Part shown: positions 30,967-40,456 of the stretch, in pieces
Numbering within the stretch: the first letter of the stretch is position 1
How the letters are laid out: the number at the start of each line of letters is the position of its first letter
From: SYFT01 sp964471115
GTDB lineage: Bacteria; Acidobacteriota; Vicinamibacteria; Vicinamibacterales; SCN-69-37
Assembly: GCA_964471115.1 (NCBI GenBank)
Contig: CAYYFE010000006.1
Coordinates: 81,871 to 145,870 of the forward strand
Length of the DNA stretch: 64,000 bases
Reading direction: 5' to 3'
Translations under genes and position numbers: made by a program
The notes under the pieces: generated by a model
Databases searched by the model: none
Told to the model about the DNA's origin: nothing
What the model saw: only the letters and a program-made list of their open reading frames with translations

Positions 30967-32220
30967 TTGCGGGGCAAATTCTCGCGTTGGTCCCCTGTCT
31001 GGTGCCGACGCCCGAACGGCGGCCACAATCAGTCCGCAGGCCCACCACTGCAACAAGCCGACGCGCGCGCCGAGCGCCACGGCATCAACGATGCCGAACA
31101 CATGGACGCCGACCAGCGCCAGGGCCGCACCGGTCACGATCCCGCCACCGTCGCTGGCCGGGAGCGACCGCAGCCGAACCGCCCCCACGAGCACCCACAG
31201 CAGCAACGCCAGGTAGGCCCCGGCACCGATGATCCCGATGTCGAGCACTGTCTGCAAGAGGATGTTGTGGGCGTGGGGCGCCAGCGCCCACGCAGATGCG
31301 GGCGGGGGCTGATAGACGTGTCTGAACTCGTTCAGACCGATGCCCAGCCAGGGGTCTGTCCGTACCGCAGCAATGGCCTGGCTGACGATGCGCCCGCGCT
31401 CCCCCACACTCACCAACGCGGTGCGAGCCACCGACGGCAGGTCAACGCGCCCCGACAACTGAAGCGCCAAGACTCCCGCGAGGCTGACCGCCCCGAGCAG
31501 CCCGGCGGCCGTGGCCCGGCGTCGCCATCCGGCGCCTGGTCTCAGCACCCACAGTCCGAGCAACAGCCCTGCGCTCAACCACACCGACCGTGACTGGCTG
31601 GCCACGATGCTATAGAGGGCCAACACCGCGCCAGCCGCAGCCAACGCGAGCAGCGCAGGCCGGCGACGCCACGCGCTGATTGCCAGGCCAAGCGTGACCG
31701 GCAACGCCAGTAACGCGACCGCGCCTATCGCGTTACGGTTGATCCACCCGGTCGAGTCCAAGCCGGGCAAGAGCAGCGGTCGCCGCGGAAGCGCGCGCGT
31801 CACCACGTCGGGCTCAAACAGCTTCGCGTCCGGCGGGCTGGCGCCAACGGCGCCGAGGACCAGGGCCAGGCACGCGACCGCCACATACAGCGCTGCCGCG
31901 GCCTGGAATCGGCGAGGCGCCTGTGCCCAGGCTCCGACCAGGCTCATCGTCATCAGGCCCGCACAGATCCCCGTGAAGTGGGACAACGTCGCAGGCGACG
32001 GCGTGGCTCGCCACGCAGCCTGCAGCACCAGGAGGCCGAGCACCACCAGGAGCCCCTGCATCGGCCCGCGAGGGGCCAGGGCGACGGCGACCGCCAGGGC
32101 CGTCACACCGCCGGTCCACGCCCAGAGCGCGCGCCACGACCGAGGCACCAGCTCAGGAAACAGCAACAGCCCCATCACGATCGCGACCGCGACCAACACG
32201 ATCCGGAACGACCAGCTCAT
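30964..32220 (-). CDS. O-antigen ligase / polymerase family membrane protein
   Basis: The 418-residue protein has about 11-12 hydrophobic segments and the Wzy_C/WaaL signature. A long extracytoplasmic loop (about 255-330) contains RTDPWLGIGLNEFRHVY and APHAHNILLQTVLDIGIIG, where the His of PHAHN is characteristic. Such proteins ligate or polymerise polyprenyl-linked glycans on the outer face of the membrane. Start and stop overlap: ATGA with the GT4 gene upstream on the same strand. Its 3' end abuts the sugar-transferase relic, consistent with a recombination junction there. A second polymerase-like gene lies at 33434-34882, so one may be the polymerase and the other the ligase. Confidence 0.85.
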   Translation of the reverse strand: MSWSFRIVLVAVAIVMGLLLFPELVPRSWRALWAWTGGVTALAVAVALAPRGPMQGLLVVLGLLVLQAAWRATPSPATLSHFTGICAGLMTMSLVGAWAQAPRRFQAAAALYVAVACLALVLGAVGASPPDAKLFEPDVVTRALPRRPLLLPGLDSTGWINRNAIGAVALLALPVTLGLAISAWRRRPALLALAAAGAVLALYSIVASQSRSVWLSAGLLLGLWVLRPGAGWRRRATAAGLLGAVSLAGVLALQLSGRVDLPSVARTALVSVGERGRIVSQAIAAVRTDPWLGIGLNEFRHVYQPPPASAWALAPHAHNILLQTVLDIGIIGAGAYLALLLWVLVGAVRLRSLPASDGGGIVTGAALALVGVHVFGIVDAVALGARVGLLQWWACGLIVAAVRASAPDRGPTREFAPQ

Positions 32221-33437
32221 GCGAGGAGGCTCCGACCGGCGGCCGACGCGAGGAACGCAGCGGAATCCAGGCCTGCTGGGCGGCCCCGGCTCGGATCACG
32301 CAAGAAGGTGTAGACCTGCCACACTTCGCGAGCTGTCCGCTGGACGTCGAACATCACCCGCGCCAGCGCCCGTCCGCGCGCGGCGAGGGCACGCGCCGAC
32401 GGCAGGTCGTCGAGGACCTCGTTGATCGCGTCAGCCACCTGCGCGGGGGCGTGGCTGTCGACCGTGCGACCCGTCACACCATCGATGACCAGCTCGCCCA
32501 AGGCGCCGACACGTCCGGCGATGGTCGGCACCCCTGCCAGCAGGGGCTCGAGCACCCCCCCCATGTTCTCACTGAGCGGCACGTGCACGGCGCAGTCGAA
32601 GTCGGCCCACGCCGCCACGACGTCTTCGTGCGGCAGGTACCCCGGCATGAGGATGCGGCCGTGCCCAACGCGAGCGGCCATCCGCCTGAGCTTTCGTTCG
32701 TAGGCGTCGGCGCCATTCCAAGGCCCGCCGGCCAGCACTCCAACGACGTCCTGACGTCGGGCGAGGACCATCGCCAGGGCTTCAATCACCCCTTCGTGGT
32801 TCTTGATGCCGCGGGTCTGACCAAGCAGCCTCTTCGGCGCATACAAGTAGTTGATGTTGCCAACGATTCGCAGCCCGTCGCCCACCCCAAGCCGTCGGCG
32901 CAGCACGCCGGGGCCCTCCGCGCCTGCTACCGGCAGGTCCATGCCGGGATAACTCAGGAACACCCGACCGATTGGTGCCCCGGCCTGCACGAGACGATCC
33001 CACACGCAGCGGCTGGCGGCGATCCACGCATCACCCGGGCCGGCTGACGCGAGTTCAAGCCGACGATAGAAGGCGTATTCGAGATGCAACGGCCCCAGCA
33101 CCTGGAAGACACGCGGCACCGGGTGGGCCCGTCCAAGCGCATGACGCAACACCAGGGTGGTGCCCAGCGCATACGAGTGGATGATGTCGGGGCGCACTCG
33201 CTCGACGAGACGGCGTGCCGCGTCCAGGGCGGCGGGCACCTGCCACGGTGCGGCGGTCGGCAGGTCGAGTGACGCCTCGTGCAACGTCGCGCCGGAGGCC
33301 CGCCACCGTCCAAGCGCCTGACCAGATTCCGGCGGAAGCGCGACGTGCACATCAGCGCCCAGGTGGACGAGCGCCCGCGCCTGGGCGGCCGCCCACAAGC
33401 CCCCTTCGGTGGTCTTGACCACCAGCAGGACCCTCAT
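32217..33437 (-). CDS. GT4-family glycosyltransferase
   Basis: The 406-residue protein starts at the ATG at 33437 (MRVLLVVKTTEGGLW), overlapping the upstream gene's stop by 4 bp; earlier in-frame sequence is antisense. The N-terminal GT-B half has DIIHSYALGTTLVLRHAL. The C-terminal half has IVGNINYLYAPK, VVGVLAGGPWNG, LMPGYLPHEDVVAAWADFD and HVPLSENMGGVLEPLLAGVPTIA. The last is the ExGxxxxExxxxG-type nucleotide-sugar site in which the first Glu of the EX7E pair aligns with SENMGGVLE. It adds a sugar to the repeat unit of the surface glycan. It is part of the tightly overlapped minus-strand operon 30964-37377. Confidence 0.9.
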   Translation of the reverse strand: MRVLLVVKTTEGGLWAAAQARALVHLGADVHVALPPESGQALGRWRASGATLHEASLDLPTAAPWQVPAALDAARRLVERVRPDIIHSYALGTTLVLRHALGRAHPVPRVFQVLGPLHLEYAFYRRLELASAGPGDAWIAASRCVWDRLVQAGAPIGRVFLSYPGMDLPVAGAEGPGVLRRRLGVGDGLRIVGNINYLYAPKRLLGQTRGIKNHEGVIEALAMVLARRQDVVGVLAGGPWNGADAYERKLRRMAARVGHGRILMPGYLPHEDVVAAWADFDCAVHVPLSENMGGVLEPLLAGVPTIAGRVGALGELVIDGVTGRTVDSHAPAQVADAINEVLDDLPSARALAARGRALARVMFDVQRTAREVWQVYTFLRDPSRGRPAGLDSAAFLASAAGRSLLA

Positions 33438-34882
33438 GCGCCAGTTCCTGCACGTGCCGGCTGAAGGCGAGTGCTGATGAGGGTGACCGCAAGCCACGGC
33501 ACCGCACCCGCCTTCACGAAGAGAAAGACCAGATTGTCCGAGTCCAACGGAAGCGCCAACAGGCAGATCGTCACCAGATGCGGCACCAGCAGCCGCCGGG
33601 CATCGCCTGTCTCCGTCCATCGCAGTTGGCAACGCCGCACTGTCCCCACAAGGATGCCGAACGCGCCGTACATCACCGGCACAAACAGCGGGCCGAAATT
33701 CAAGATCGCCTCTCCACTGAGACCATACACGCGGCTCGTCCGGCGACCGCGCGCGAAGGCCCCGACGTGGTCCTCGAGGTCGGTGGTCCAGCGAATCTTC
33801 CCCGGAGGCCGCGACGGCCAAATCCGCGCTGGCACGAGCAGCGCCAACGACCCGAGATAGGTCTGGCCCCACGCCGGTGTCCAGTGACGTCGCTCATCCA
33901 TGACCCGCCACAGGGCCAACGCCTGAACGTCACTGCGGGACAAGTCACTCAAGAGCAGGACCGACCAGTCGCGCTGTACACCAATGGCCGCCGTCGTCTC
34001 GCCGGCGATCAGGCGGGTGGTCCGCAACCCGGCGTCCTTGTACCAGCCCCAGACAAACGCCAGAATCAACACCAGCGGAATGCCGGCCAGGAGCAGCCGC
34101 TTCGTAAAGGGCCGGATCGTGGTGTGTGCAATGCCGGCGGCCCAAAAGAGCCCCCAGATGATCGTCGCCCGGCTGCCCCGCAATCCGCCAAACAGCACGA
34201 ACACCGGAATCATTGCGGTCAGCAACACGCCAACCACTGCCAGCCGGCGCGTCCACGCCCACCGGCTCGCCGCCAGTCCAATCCCGAACATGAGCAGGAT
34301 CGGGAAGCTCTCCGAAATCATCAGGATCCAGCCGGTGCCTTTGAAGGCGTCGTACAGAAGGGTGTTGCGCTCGAATGCCTCGACGTACCCGCGGACACCG
34401 CCGAAGCGAGCGAAGACCCACACCTGGGTCAGCGCCGTCACCACGAGCAGGACCGGCAGGACCCATCGCGCCCGGGCGCTCTCCAGATACCATCGCGCCG
34501 CAGCGGGGCGTGCGGGACGGGCCAGCGTCCACTGCCGAACCATCCGATAGACGCCGAGCGACACGACATGCAGCATCGCCATACCGCCGATCCAGGGGCG
34601 ATAGTCGGACGGCTGCTGGTCGATGAATCGCAGTGCGTGACCAGACGCCACCGTGAGCAGGGGGGCCACCTGGAAGAAGTAGATGCCCACCACCCCCACC
34701 AATCCCACCGGGTCGAACGGCTCGGTGGCGCCCGCCCACCAGTCGAGCGCATCCAACAGACACAACACTCCACACACCGTGACCGGCACAACCAGCCAAT
34801 GCCAGCCCGCGCTCCCCAGCCAAAGGATCGCGGCGGAGATCACGGAGGCGATCGCTACGGCCATCGGGAGACGCTCAGGCAT
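33434..34882 (-). CDS. Predicted O-antigen/oligosaccharide polymerase (Wzy-like)
   Basis: The 482-residue protein has about 11-12 hydrophobic segments and a large loop containing TTDLEDHVGAFARGRRTSRVYGLSGEAILNFG. The FGPLF and G(E/A)xxxN elements resemble the O-antigen polymerase group. The phrase FARFGGVRGYVEAFERNTLLYDAFKGTGWI before a helix is typical of oligosaccharide repeat-unit polymerases. It should link repeat units on the periplasmic face. Sequence identity among Wzy proteins is low, so the assignment rests on topology and on its position between the flippase gene (8-bp overlap) and the GT4 gene (4-bp overlap). Confidence 0.75.
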   Translation of the reverse strand: MPERLPMAVAIASVISAAILWLGSAGWHWLVVPVTVCGVLCLLDALDWWAGATEPFDPVGLVGVVGIYFFQVAPLLTVASGHALRFIDQQPSDYRPWIGGMAMLHVVSLGVYRMVRQWTLARPARPAAARWYLESARARWVLPVLLVVTALTQVWVFARFGGVRGYVEAFERNTLLYDAFKGTGWILMISESFPILLMFGIGLAASRWAWTRRLAVVGVLLTAMIPVFVLFGGLRGSRATIIWGLFWAAGIAHTTIRPFTKRLLLAGIPLVLILAFVWGWYKDAGLRTTRLIAGETTAAIGVQRDWSVLLLSDLSRSDVQALALWRVMDERRHWTPAWGQTYLGSLALLVPARIWPSRPPGKIRWTTDLEDHVGAFARGRRTSRVYGLSGEAILNFGPLFVPVMYGAFGILVGTVRRCQLRWTETGDARRLLVPHLVTICLLALPLDSDNLVFLFVKAGAVPWLAVTLISTRLQPARAGTGA

Positions 34883-36179
34883 CGGCCCTCCCGTGTCGAG
34901 TCATCAGCATGAGCGCCGCGAGGCTGCCCAGCGTCTGCACCGTCGCGGTCGCCAGCAGCGTCCACGCCGCGCCCCACAGGCCGGCGTCGGGAATCCACGC
35001 GAGACCAGCCGCAAGACCCGTCAACACGGCGGCCGACAGGACCAGGGTCTGCACCCGAAACGCACGGCCGGCCAGCAGTCCGTACCCCAGGAATGACGCC
35101 ACCTGGAGCAAGGCGGCGGCCCCCATCACCGGCACAAGCAACGCGGCGTACGGCACCAACGCGTCGCCGTAGACGACCTGAAGGATCACGGCCCCCCACA
35201 CCGAGGCCGCGACGATGCCGGCGGTTCCGACCACGGCCGCCAAACCGAGGAGTCGACGGAGGACCACCGCGAAGTCCCGATGCCGCCCTTCAACCACGCT
35301 CCGTGCCATGCGATTCATCGCCGCTTCTCCGAACGAGTTCAACACGACGCCGCCCGCCAGGGCGACCGTCGTGATCGAGGCGAACACACCCAGTTCATCA
35401 AGACCTCTCGTCCGCTCGATGACATACCGCGGGATCATCACGACGAGCACACCGAGCGCCGCCGTCACCCCGAGCGGCAGCGACCGCCAGACGAGCGCAC
35501 GACAGCCGCCGACAGGCCAGATCAGCGCGAACCCTGACGCCGAGAGGCCGTTGGCGATCTGCGTCCGCCGCGCGTGTGGCAGGTCAAAGAGCAGCAACAC
35601 GCCCACCCAGGCGAAGAGGAGGCCGAGCAGTCCCGCCGATAGGTCCGCAGAGCGCAGGCCCGCGACAAACCCCAGCGTGCCGCCGACGCTGCGGGCGATC
35701 AGTGACCACCCGACCACGCGCAGTTCTCCGGCCTTCTGCCACAGTCCATAACAGAGGTCGCTGGCGCCCTCGACCGCCTTCGCGGCCGAAACGAGCCCGA
35801 TGGCCAGGACGGTCTGGCCGGGGTACCCGCTCCACACGCTGACCGCGCCGACCACCAGCAGGGCCGCAAGTGTGCTCAGGTGTCGGACGACCCAGTAGGT
35901 CTCAAGCGCGGTGCGGTTGTCGGCGTCCGTGGCAAGGACCCCTCTGAGCCGCATCGCGAAGAAGAGGAACACCGGGGCTGAGACCGCGAATGCCAGGGCA
36001 AACTGCCCGGCCACCGCTTCCCCGCCCCACCGCAGACAGGCAACCAGCATGAGCCACTGCGCGCCGACGTAGGCGGACTGGCCGCACACGAGCCACGCGG
36101 TTCCGCGATCGGCCGTACCTGGCAGCCTCCTCACGAAGCGAGCCGCCCAGTCGGCTGGCAGCCACGAGCAGTCGAACAC
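34875..36179 (-). CDS. Wzx-like polysaccharide flippase
   Basis: The 434-residue protein begins with GTG at 36179, 13 bp after the upstream GT4 stop. It has 12 hydrophobic helices in the MOP/Wzx pattern. An N-terminal pair (GTAWLVCGQSAYVGAQWLMLVACLRWGGEAVAGQFALAFAV) opens the chain, and a central cytoplasmic turn with DLGELGVFAS-like RGLDELGVFASITTVALAGG is characteristic. These proteins move lipid-linked repeat units across the inner membrane. Together with the polymerase and ligase-like genes it indicates a Wzx/Wzy-dependent pathway. Confidence 0.85.
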   Translation of the reverse strand: MFDCSWLPADWAARFVRRLPGTADRGTAWLVCGQSAYVGAQWLMLVACLRWGGEAVAGQFALAFAVSAPVFLFFAMRLRGVLATDADNRTALETYWVVRHLSTLAALLVVGAVSVWSGYPGQTVLAIGLVSAAKAVEGASDLCYGLWQKAGELRVVGWSLIARSVGGTLGFVAGLRSADLSAGLLGLLFAWVGVLLLFDLPHARRTQIANGLSASGFALIWPVGGCRALVWRSLPLGVTAALGVLVVMIPRYVIERTRGLDELGVFASITTVALAGGVVLNSFGEAAMNRMARSVVEGRHRDFAVVLRRLLGLAAVVGTAGIVAASVWGAVILQVVYGDALVPYAALLVPVMGAAALLQVASFLGYGLLAGRAFRVQTLVLSAAVLTGLAAGLAWIPDAGLWGAAWTLLATATVQTLGSLAALMLMTRHGRADA

Positions 36180-36192
36180 CCCGGCAGCAGGT

Positions 36193-37377
36193 TCATGGCG
36201 AGGTCGCCGGCGCCGGCGACTGGCTCAGCGCGTCACGCACGGATTCGTACCAGCCACGGCGCCGCGTCCACAACGCGCCTTCGGCATAGGTCCGCGCGAT
36301 CTCCAGATTCCTTCGCGACATCTCGTCCAATCGAGCGGGATCGGCCAATGCGGTCCGCAGCGCGACGGCAAGCCGACCGGCGTCACGCGGGGGCACGGTG
36401 TCTTCTGGCCGCAGCAACTCCGCGATGCCCTCCACGTCGCTGCCGATACAAGGCAGCCCGCGTGCCATGGCCTCGACGAGCGCCCGCGACAGGCCTTCGG
36501 TGAAGGATGGCAGCACAAAGATCGAGGCCCGGTCGAGTTGCTCGCGCACGGCCGTCCCGGCTGGGATCGCCCCAAGAAACGTCACACACTCGCCGACACC
36601 GAGCTCCCGAGCCATCCGCTCGAGCTTCGATCGCAGCCGTCCCTCGCCAACAATGGTCACCCGCAGCGGCAGGCCGGCCCGATGACAGGCCGCGCAGGCG
36701 TTGATGAGCACCGCCGTTCCCTTCATCGGCTGTTCAAGCGACCCGATGGTGATGACGGTGGGCGCCGGTGGTGAGGGATGCCGACGGGCCGAAGCGGCAA
36801 ACGCACCTTCAGGCAAGACGACGTCGGAGCCCACCGTGACAATCGCTCCGGCCGACGGCGGGTACAACCGCTTGAGTCCGTGTGAAACATAGTGCACGGC
36901 CACGGCTCCACGCACAATCGATCGCAGCCCCCTGATGAAGACCTGGCGGAACACGCCGTGGAGCGGATGACTCGTGGCCCCCGTCGCGAGGGACTGCGCG
37001 GGATCTCCGACGACCATCGCCGCCCACCGTTGCCCCCGGGAGGCCAGCACCCCGGCCATGACCGCCGCGAGTTGGCCAGGCGCGCGCAGCAAAATCGTCT
37101 CACCCGGAAGGACGGCGGCGGCCAACGCGCGCCGGACGGCCCGACGACGCCGGACGTACGCCACCGGCCCAATGTAGTGGGGAACCGCACTGACGGTCAC
37201 GAACGGGTCATCGACCCGGGCCCACGCAGGATCAGCGGCGGGAACATCCTTGACGCGCGCCACAAGGCGCACGCGACTGAACACTTCGAGGTACCGATCC
37301 CAGTGCGATGTTTCATAGACGGTGTCGGTCCACACCGAGCCATCCGGCGTCCGCAGAAACCGGAATTCCATCACCAT
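36193..37377 (-). CDS. GT4-family glycosyltransferase
   Basis: The start is uncertain. The ATG at 37377 (MVMEFRFLRTPDGSVWTD) gives 394 residues; a GTG at 37437 would add 20. The MEFRFxxxPDGxVWT opening is typical of a GT4 subgroup of surface-glycan loci. The C-terminal half has VITIGSLEQPMKGTAVLI, VTIVGEGRLRSKLERMARELGV, FLGAIPAG and FVLPSFTEGLSRALVEAMARGLPCIGSDVEG, a textbook EGxxxxxxEAMA nucleotide-sugar site. It lies first in the minus-strand operon and is divergent from the GT2-methyltransferase gene with about 150 bp between, where the operon promoter should be. Confidence 0.9.
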   Translation of the reverse strand: MVMEFRFLRTPDGSVWTDTVYETSHWDRYLEVFSRVRLVARVKDVPAADPAWARVDDPFVTVSAVPHYIGPVAYVRRRRAVRRALAAAVLPGETILLRAPGQLAAVMAGVLASRGQRWAAMVVGDPAQSLATGATSHPLHGVFRQVFIRGLRSIVRGAVAVHYVSHGLKRLYPPSAGAIVTVGSDVVLPEGAFAASARRHPSPPAPTVITIGSLEQPMKGTAVLINACAACHRAGLPLRVTIVGEGRLRSKLERMARELGVGECVTFLGAIPAGTAVREQLDRASIFVLPSFTEGLSRALVEAMARGLPCIGSDVEGIAELLRPEDTVPPRDAGRLAVALRTALADPARLDEMSRRNLEIARTYAEGALWTRRRGWYESVRDALSQSPAPATSP

Positions 37378-37529
37378 GACCAACGTGCCCGCCACATTCC
37401 GGACAGGGCGATTCTCGGACGACACGGGCACGCGCACTATCGTATCGCGCCCCGGCGGTGTCAGAGCATCGGACCGGCGCCTGGAACGTGCCGCGGCATC
37501 GGCCTGCAACGGGTGCAGTAAGATTCCGG

Positions 37530-39335
37530 ATGAATCCAGTGTCCGCACGTCCGCCCTCATTGTCTCTCGTCGTCGTGGCCTACAACATCCCGCGGGAGGC
37601 GCCGCGGACGTTGCACTCGCTCTCGGCGGCCTATCAACGGGAGATTGCCAGCGATGCGTACGAGGTCCTCGTGGTCGACAACGGCTCGACGCCCCCGCTG
37701 GATCCGGACCTGATCTGTCGGCTCGAGGGCAACTTCCGTCTGATTCGCATCGACGATGCACACCCGTCGCCGGTGGCGGCGGTCAACCGGGGGCTGGCGG
37801 CCGCCCGCGGTGACGTGATCGGCGTGATGATCGACGGGGCCCGCATTGCCACGCCGGGCTTGTTGCACTTCGCCTCTCGCGCGGCGACCCTGGACTCCGA
37901 AGCCGTCGTCGCCGCTCCTGGCTGGTATCTGGGCCCAACCTACCAGCGACGGGCAGTGAAGCGCGGTTATTCGCAGGATCGTGAAGATGCCCTGCTCGAC
38001 TCGATCGGCTGGCCCAACGACGGATACCGACTGTTCGAGATCGGCGTGCTGGATGAATCGTCGGGATACGGCTGGGGAGGGTCGATCGTCGAATCCAATG
38101 CGATCTTCATGCGACGCCATCGTTGGACCGCGATCGGCGGCATGGAAGAGGCGTTTCGTGCACCCGGCGGAGGCCTGGCCAATCTGGACCTTTTCAAGCG
38201 CGCCGTGGAGGCGCCACAGGCACGGCTGATTCTGCTCATCGGTGAGGGGACGTTCCACCAGCTGCACGGCGGCGTGGCCACCAACGAACCCTTGAAGTCG
38301 CATCGCCGGCACATCGCGCAGTGGTCGCTCGAATACGAACGGATTCGCGGCACGCCGTACGCCGTGCCGCAACTGCCGCAGCCGCCCATCTGCTTCGGGC
38401 CGTTGTCCCCTGCGGCGGCGCGCCGGTACGCGCGAACGGCGGTGATTCCCACCTGGGGAGCCCTCGTGCGACGCGCCTGGTCCGCGGTGCCGACGGCCTG
38501 GCGGGTCGGCGCGCTTCTGCGAGTCGCGCGCGCGTCGGCACGTGCGGGCCGGCGGGCACACGCCATGCAGGCGCTCCAGCGAGCGTTGGCGCTCGATCCG
38601 ACATCCGCGAAAGCCGCGCTGCATCTGGCGAGGTTACGGATGCCTGGCGACTCCTACGTGGTCTGGCTGTCACGTTTCTACCGCGCGCTGGCACCAGCCA
38701 CCGCCATCGAGATCGGCGTCTTCCAAGGCCAGACGCTCGCCCTGTTCCAGCCGCCGACGGTCGCGATCGGCGTCGACCCCAGGCCGGACCTCCGTGTCAC
38801 GCTCGGAGCCACGACACGGATCGCGCGCATGACGAGCGACGAGTTCTTCCAGGGCACGGCCGCCCACGACGCCCTTGGAAGACAACCCTTGTCCGTCGGA
38901 TTCATTGATGGGCTGCACACCTTCGAGCAGGCCCTGCGCGATTTCCGGCACCTCGAGGCGCTCAGTGGGCCCCGATCACTCATCCTCATCCACGACACGA
39001 TTCCGCTCAGCGAACTGACTCAGCGAGCCGAGTCGGCGACGCCGTTTCACACCGGCGACGTCTGGAAGCTGGTGTTGTGCCTCAAGCACTACCGGCCGGA
39101 TCTCGACGTCTTCACAATTCCCGCGCCGCCCACGGGCCTGACCGTCGTCGCGGGACTCGACCCCTCATCACGGATTCTGACCGATCGGTACGACGAGGCC
39201 GTCGACCGGTTCGGCACGGCGTCATACGCGGACCTGGTCACGCGCCAGGACACGGCGTTGAATGTCATCGAGCACGACTGGGACGTCGTGCGGTCCCGGC
39301 TGGCCGCGCGCGGCATTCAGCTGCCGCCGTTGTAG
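37530..39335 (+). CDS. GT2 glycosyltransferase fused to a class I methyltransferase domain
   Basis: The 601-residue protein starts at the ATG at 37530. Residues 8-230 are a GT2 domain: LSLVVVAYNIPREAPRTL, then YEVLVVDNGS and GVMIDGARIATPGLL, with the metal site as DGA rather than DxD. A helical linker of TPR-like type follows (about 325-375: RAHAMQALQRALALDPTSAKAALHLARL). Residues 385-600 look like a class I methyltransferase (Methyltransf_24-like): AIEIGVFQGQTLALFQ, then AIGVDPRPD, SVGFIDGLHTFEQALRDFRHLEAL and LILIHDTIPLS. It could add and methylate a sugar, probably in one protein. It is followed after 11 bp by another GT2 gene. Confidence 0.85.
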   Translation: MNPVSARPPSLSLVVVAYNIPREAPRTLHSLSAAYQREIASDAYEVLVVDNGSTPPLDPDLICRLEGNFRLIRIDDAHPSPVAAVNRGLAAARGDVIGVMIDGARIATPGLLHFASRAATLDSEAVVAAPGWYLGPTYQRRAVKRGYSQDREDALLDSIGWPNDGYRLFEIGVLDESSGYGWGGSIVESNAIFMRRHRWTAIGGMEEAFRAPGGGLANLDLFKRAVEAPQARLILLIGEGTFHQLHGGVATNEPLKSHRRHIAQWSLEYERIRGTPYAVPQLPQPPICFGPLSPAAARRYARTAVIPTWGALVRRAWSAVPTAWRVGALLRVARASARAGRRAHAMQALQRALALDPTSAKAALHLARLRMPGDSYVVWLSRFYRALAPATAIEIGVFQGQTLALFQPPTVAIGVDPRPDLRVTLGATTRIARMTSDEFFQGTAAHDALGRQPLSVGFIDGLHTFEQALRDFRHLEALSGPRSLILIHDTIPLSELTQRAESATPFHTGDVWKLVLCLKHYRPDLDVFTIPAPPTGLTVVAGLDPSSRILTDRYDEAVDRFGTASYADLVTRQDTALNVIEHDWDVVRSRLAARGIQLPPL

Positions 39336-39346
39336 AATTTGCGCAG

Positions 39347-40456
39347 GTGCCACCCTCCGTTCTCCCGAGCGTCTCGACCGGCCGGCCCGATCTGAGCGTC
39401 TGCATCGTCAACGACAACAACATCGACTTGCTGCGGTGCTGCCTGCGCGCCGTGTTCGAGCAGACTTCCGGCATGCATCGGGAGGTCATCGTCGTCGACA
39501 ACGCCTCCGAAGACAACAGCGCGGACCTGATCGAGCGAGAATTCCCGGCCGTGCACCTGCTTCGCGGCTCGGTGCGCCAGGGGTATACGCCCAACATGAA
39601 TCGGGCCATCCGCGCCTCGCGTGGCCGGTTCATCGCCCTGCTCAATGACGACGCCGAACCGGTCGGCGAGGCCCTCGTCCGCCTCTCGGCGTTCCTCGAG
39701 CAACACCCGGCGTATGGCGCCGTCGGGCCGCGACTCGTGAACGTGGATGGCACGTTCCAGAGCGGACCGCGAGGTGAAGCGACGCCGCTGGCGCTGCTGT
39801 GCCATCTGAGCGGACTGGACCGCCTGGTCCCTCGCAGCGCCCGGTTTGGAACGTTCTCCCAGCCCCACCGGGATCCGAACCAGTCGGGCGACATGGCGAC
39901 CGCTTCAGGCGCGTGCCTGGTGCTTCGACGCGAAGTGTTCGAGACCGTGGGCTTGCTTGAGGACCACCTGCCCCTTGGTCCCGACGACGTCGAACTCAGC
40001 GATCGGATGCGGCAGGCGGGCTGGAAGCTGCACTACCTGGCCGGGGCCATCGTCGTCCATCACGGGTCGACGAGCCGGGACCGCAGGCCGATGCTGAGCA
40101 TGCTCGCCCTCTTCTCCGGCTGGCACTGGTTCTTCACCCGACGCTTCGGCCGCCGGTGGGCGCTGGTCCTCCAATGCTGCTTGGCCGCGGGAACCGCAGG
40201 CCGGACGTGCGCGTGGGCCGGGGTGTGGATCTGCTCTTCTGGCGAAGCCCGGGCCCGGGCCGCGACTCGCGTCCGTGAAGCGTGGATCAGTGTCAAGGCC
40301 AACCTCTGCGTGATCAGCGGGCTGGGCCTGCGTATGGATGGACTGTATGGAACGCCCGCAGGCAGATCGCACCGTGACCAACTGGCGCCGTTGCCGGACC
40401 AGGCCGCGGGCGGGTCTAGCCGGGGCAGCCTGACGCCGCCGGTCGCCGATACGTGA
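39347..40456 (+). CDS. GT2-family (rhamnosyltransferase-like) glycosyltransferase
   Basis: The 369-residue protein is started at the GTG at 39347, 11 bp after the previous stop. It has LSVCIVNDNNIDLLRCCLRAVFEQT, EVIVVDNASEDNSADLI, RGRFIALLNDDAEPV (the DDA site), LVNVDGTFQ and GACLVLRREVFETVGLLEDHL with GPDDVELSDRMRQAGW. This is the WbbL-type layout for rhamnosyl or related transferases. The last 80 residues, after a weakly hydrophobic stretch (LVLQCCLAAGTAG), are less conserved. Its tail overlaps the convergent acyltransferase gene by 41 bp. Confidence 0.9.
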   Translation: MPPSVLPSVSTGRPDLSVCIVNDNNIDLLRCCLRAVFEQTSGMHREVIVVDNASEDNSADLIEREFPAVHLLRGSVRQGYTPNMNRAIRASRGRFIALLNDDAEPVGEALVRLSAFLEQHPAYGAVGPRLVNVDGTFQSGPRGEATPLALLCHLSGLDRLVPRSARFGTFSQPHRDPNQSGDMATASGACLVLRREVFETVGLLEDHLPLGPDDVELSDRMRQAGWKLHYLAGAIVVHHGSTSRDRRPMLSMLALFSGWHWFFTRRFGRRWALVLQCCLAAGTAGRTCAWAGVWICSSGEARARAATRVREAWISVKANLCVISGLGLRMDGLYGTPAGRSHRDQLAPLPDQAAGGSSRGSLTPPVADT

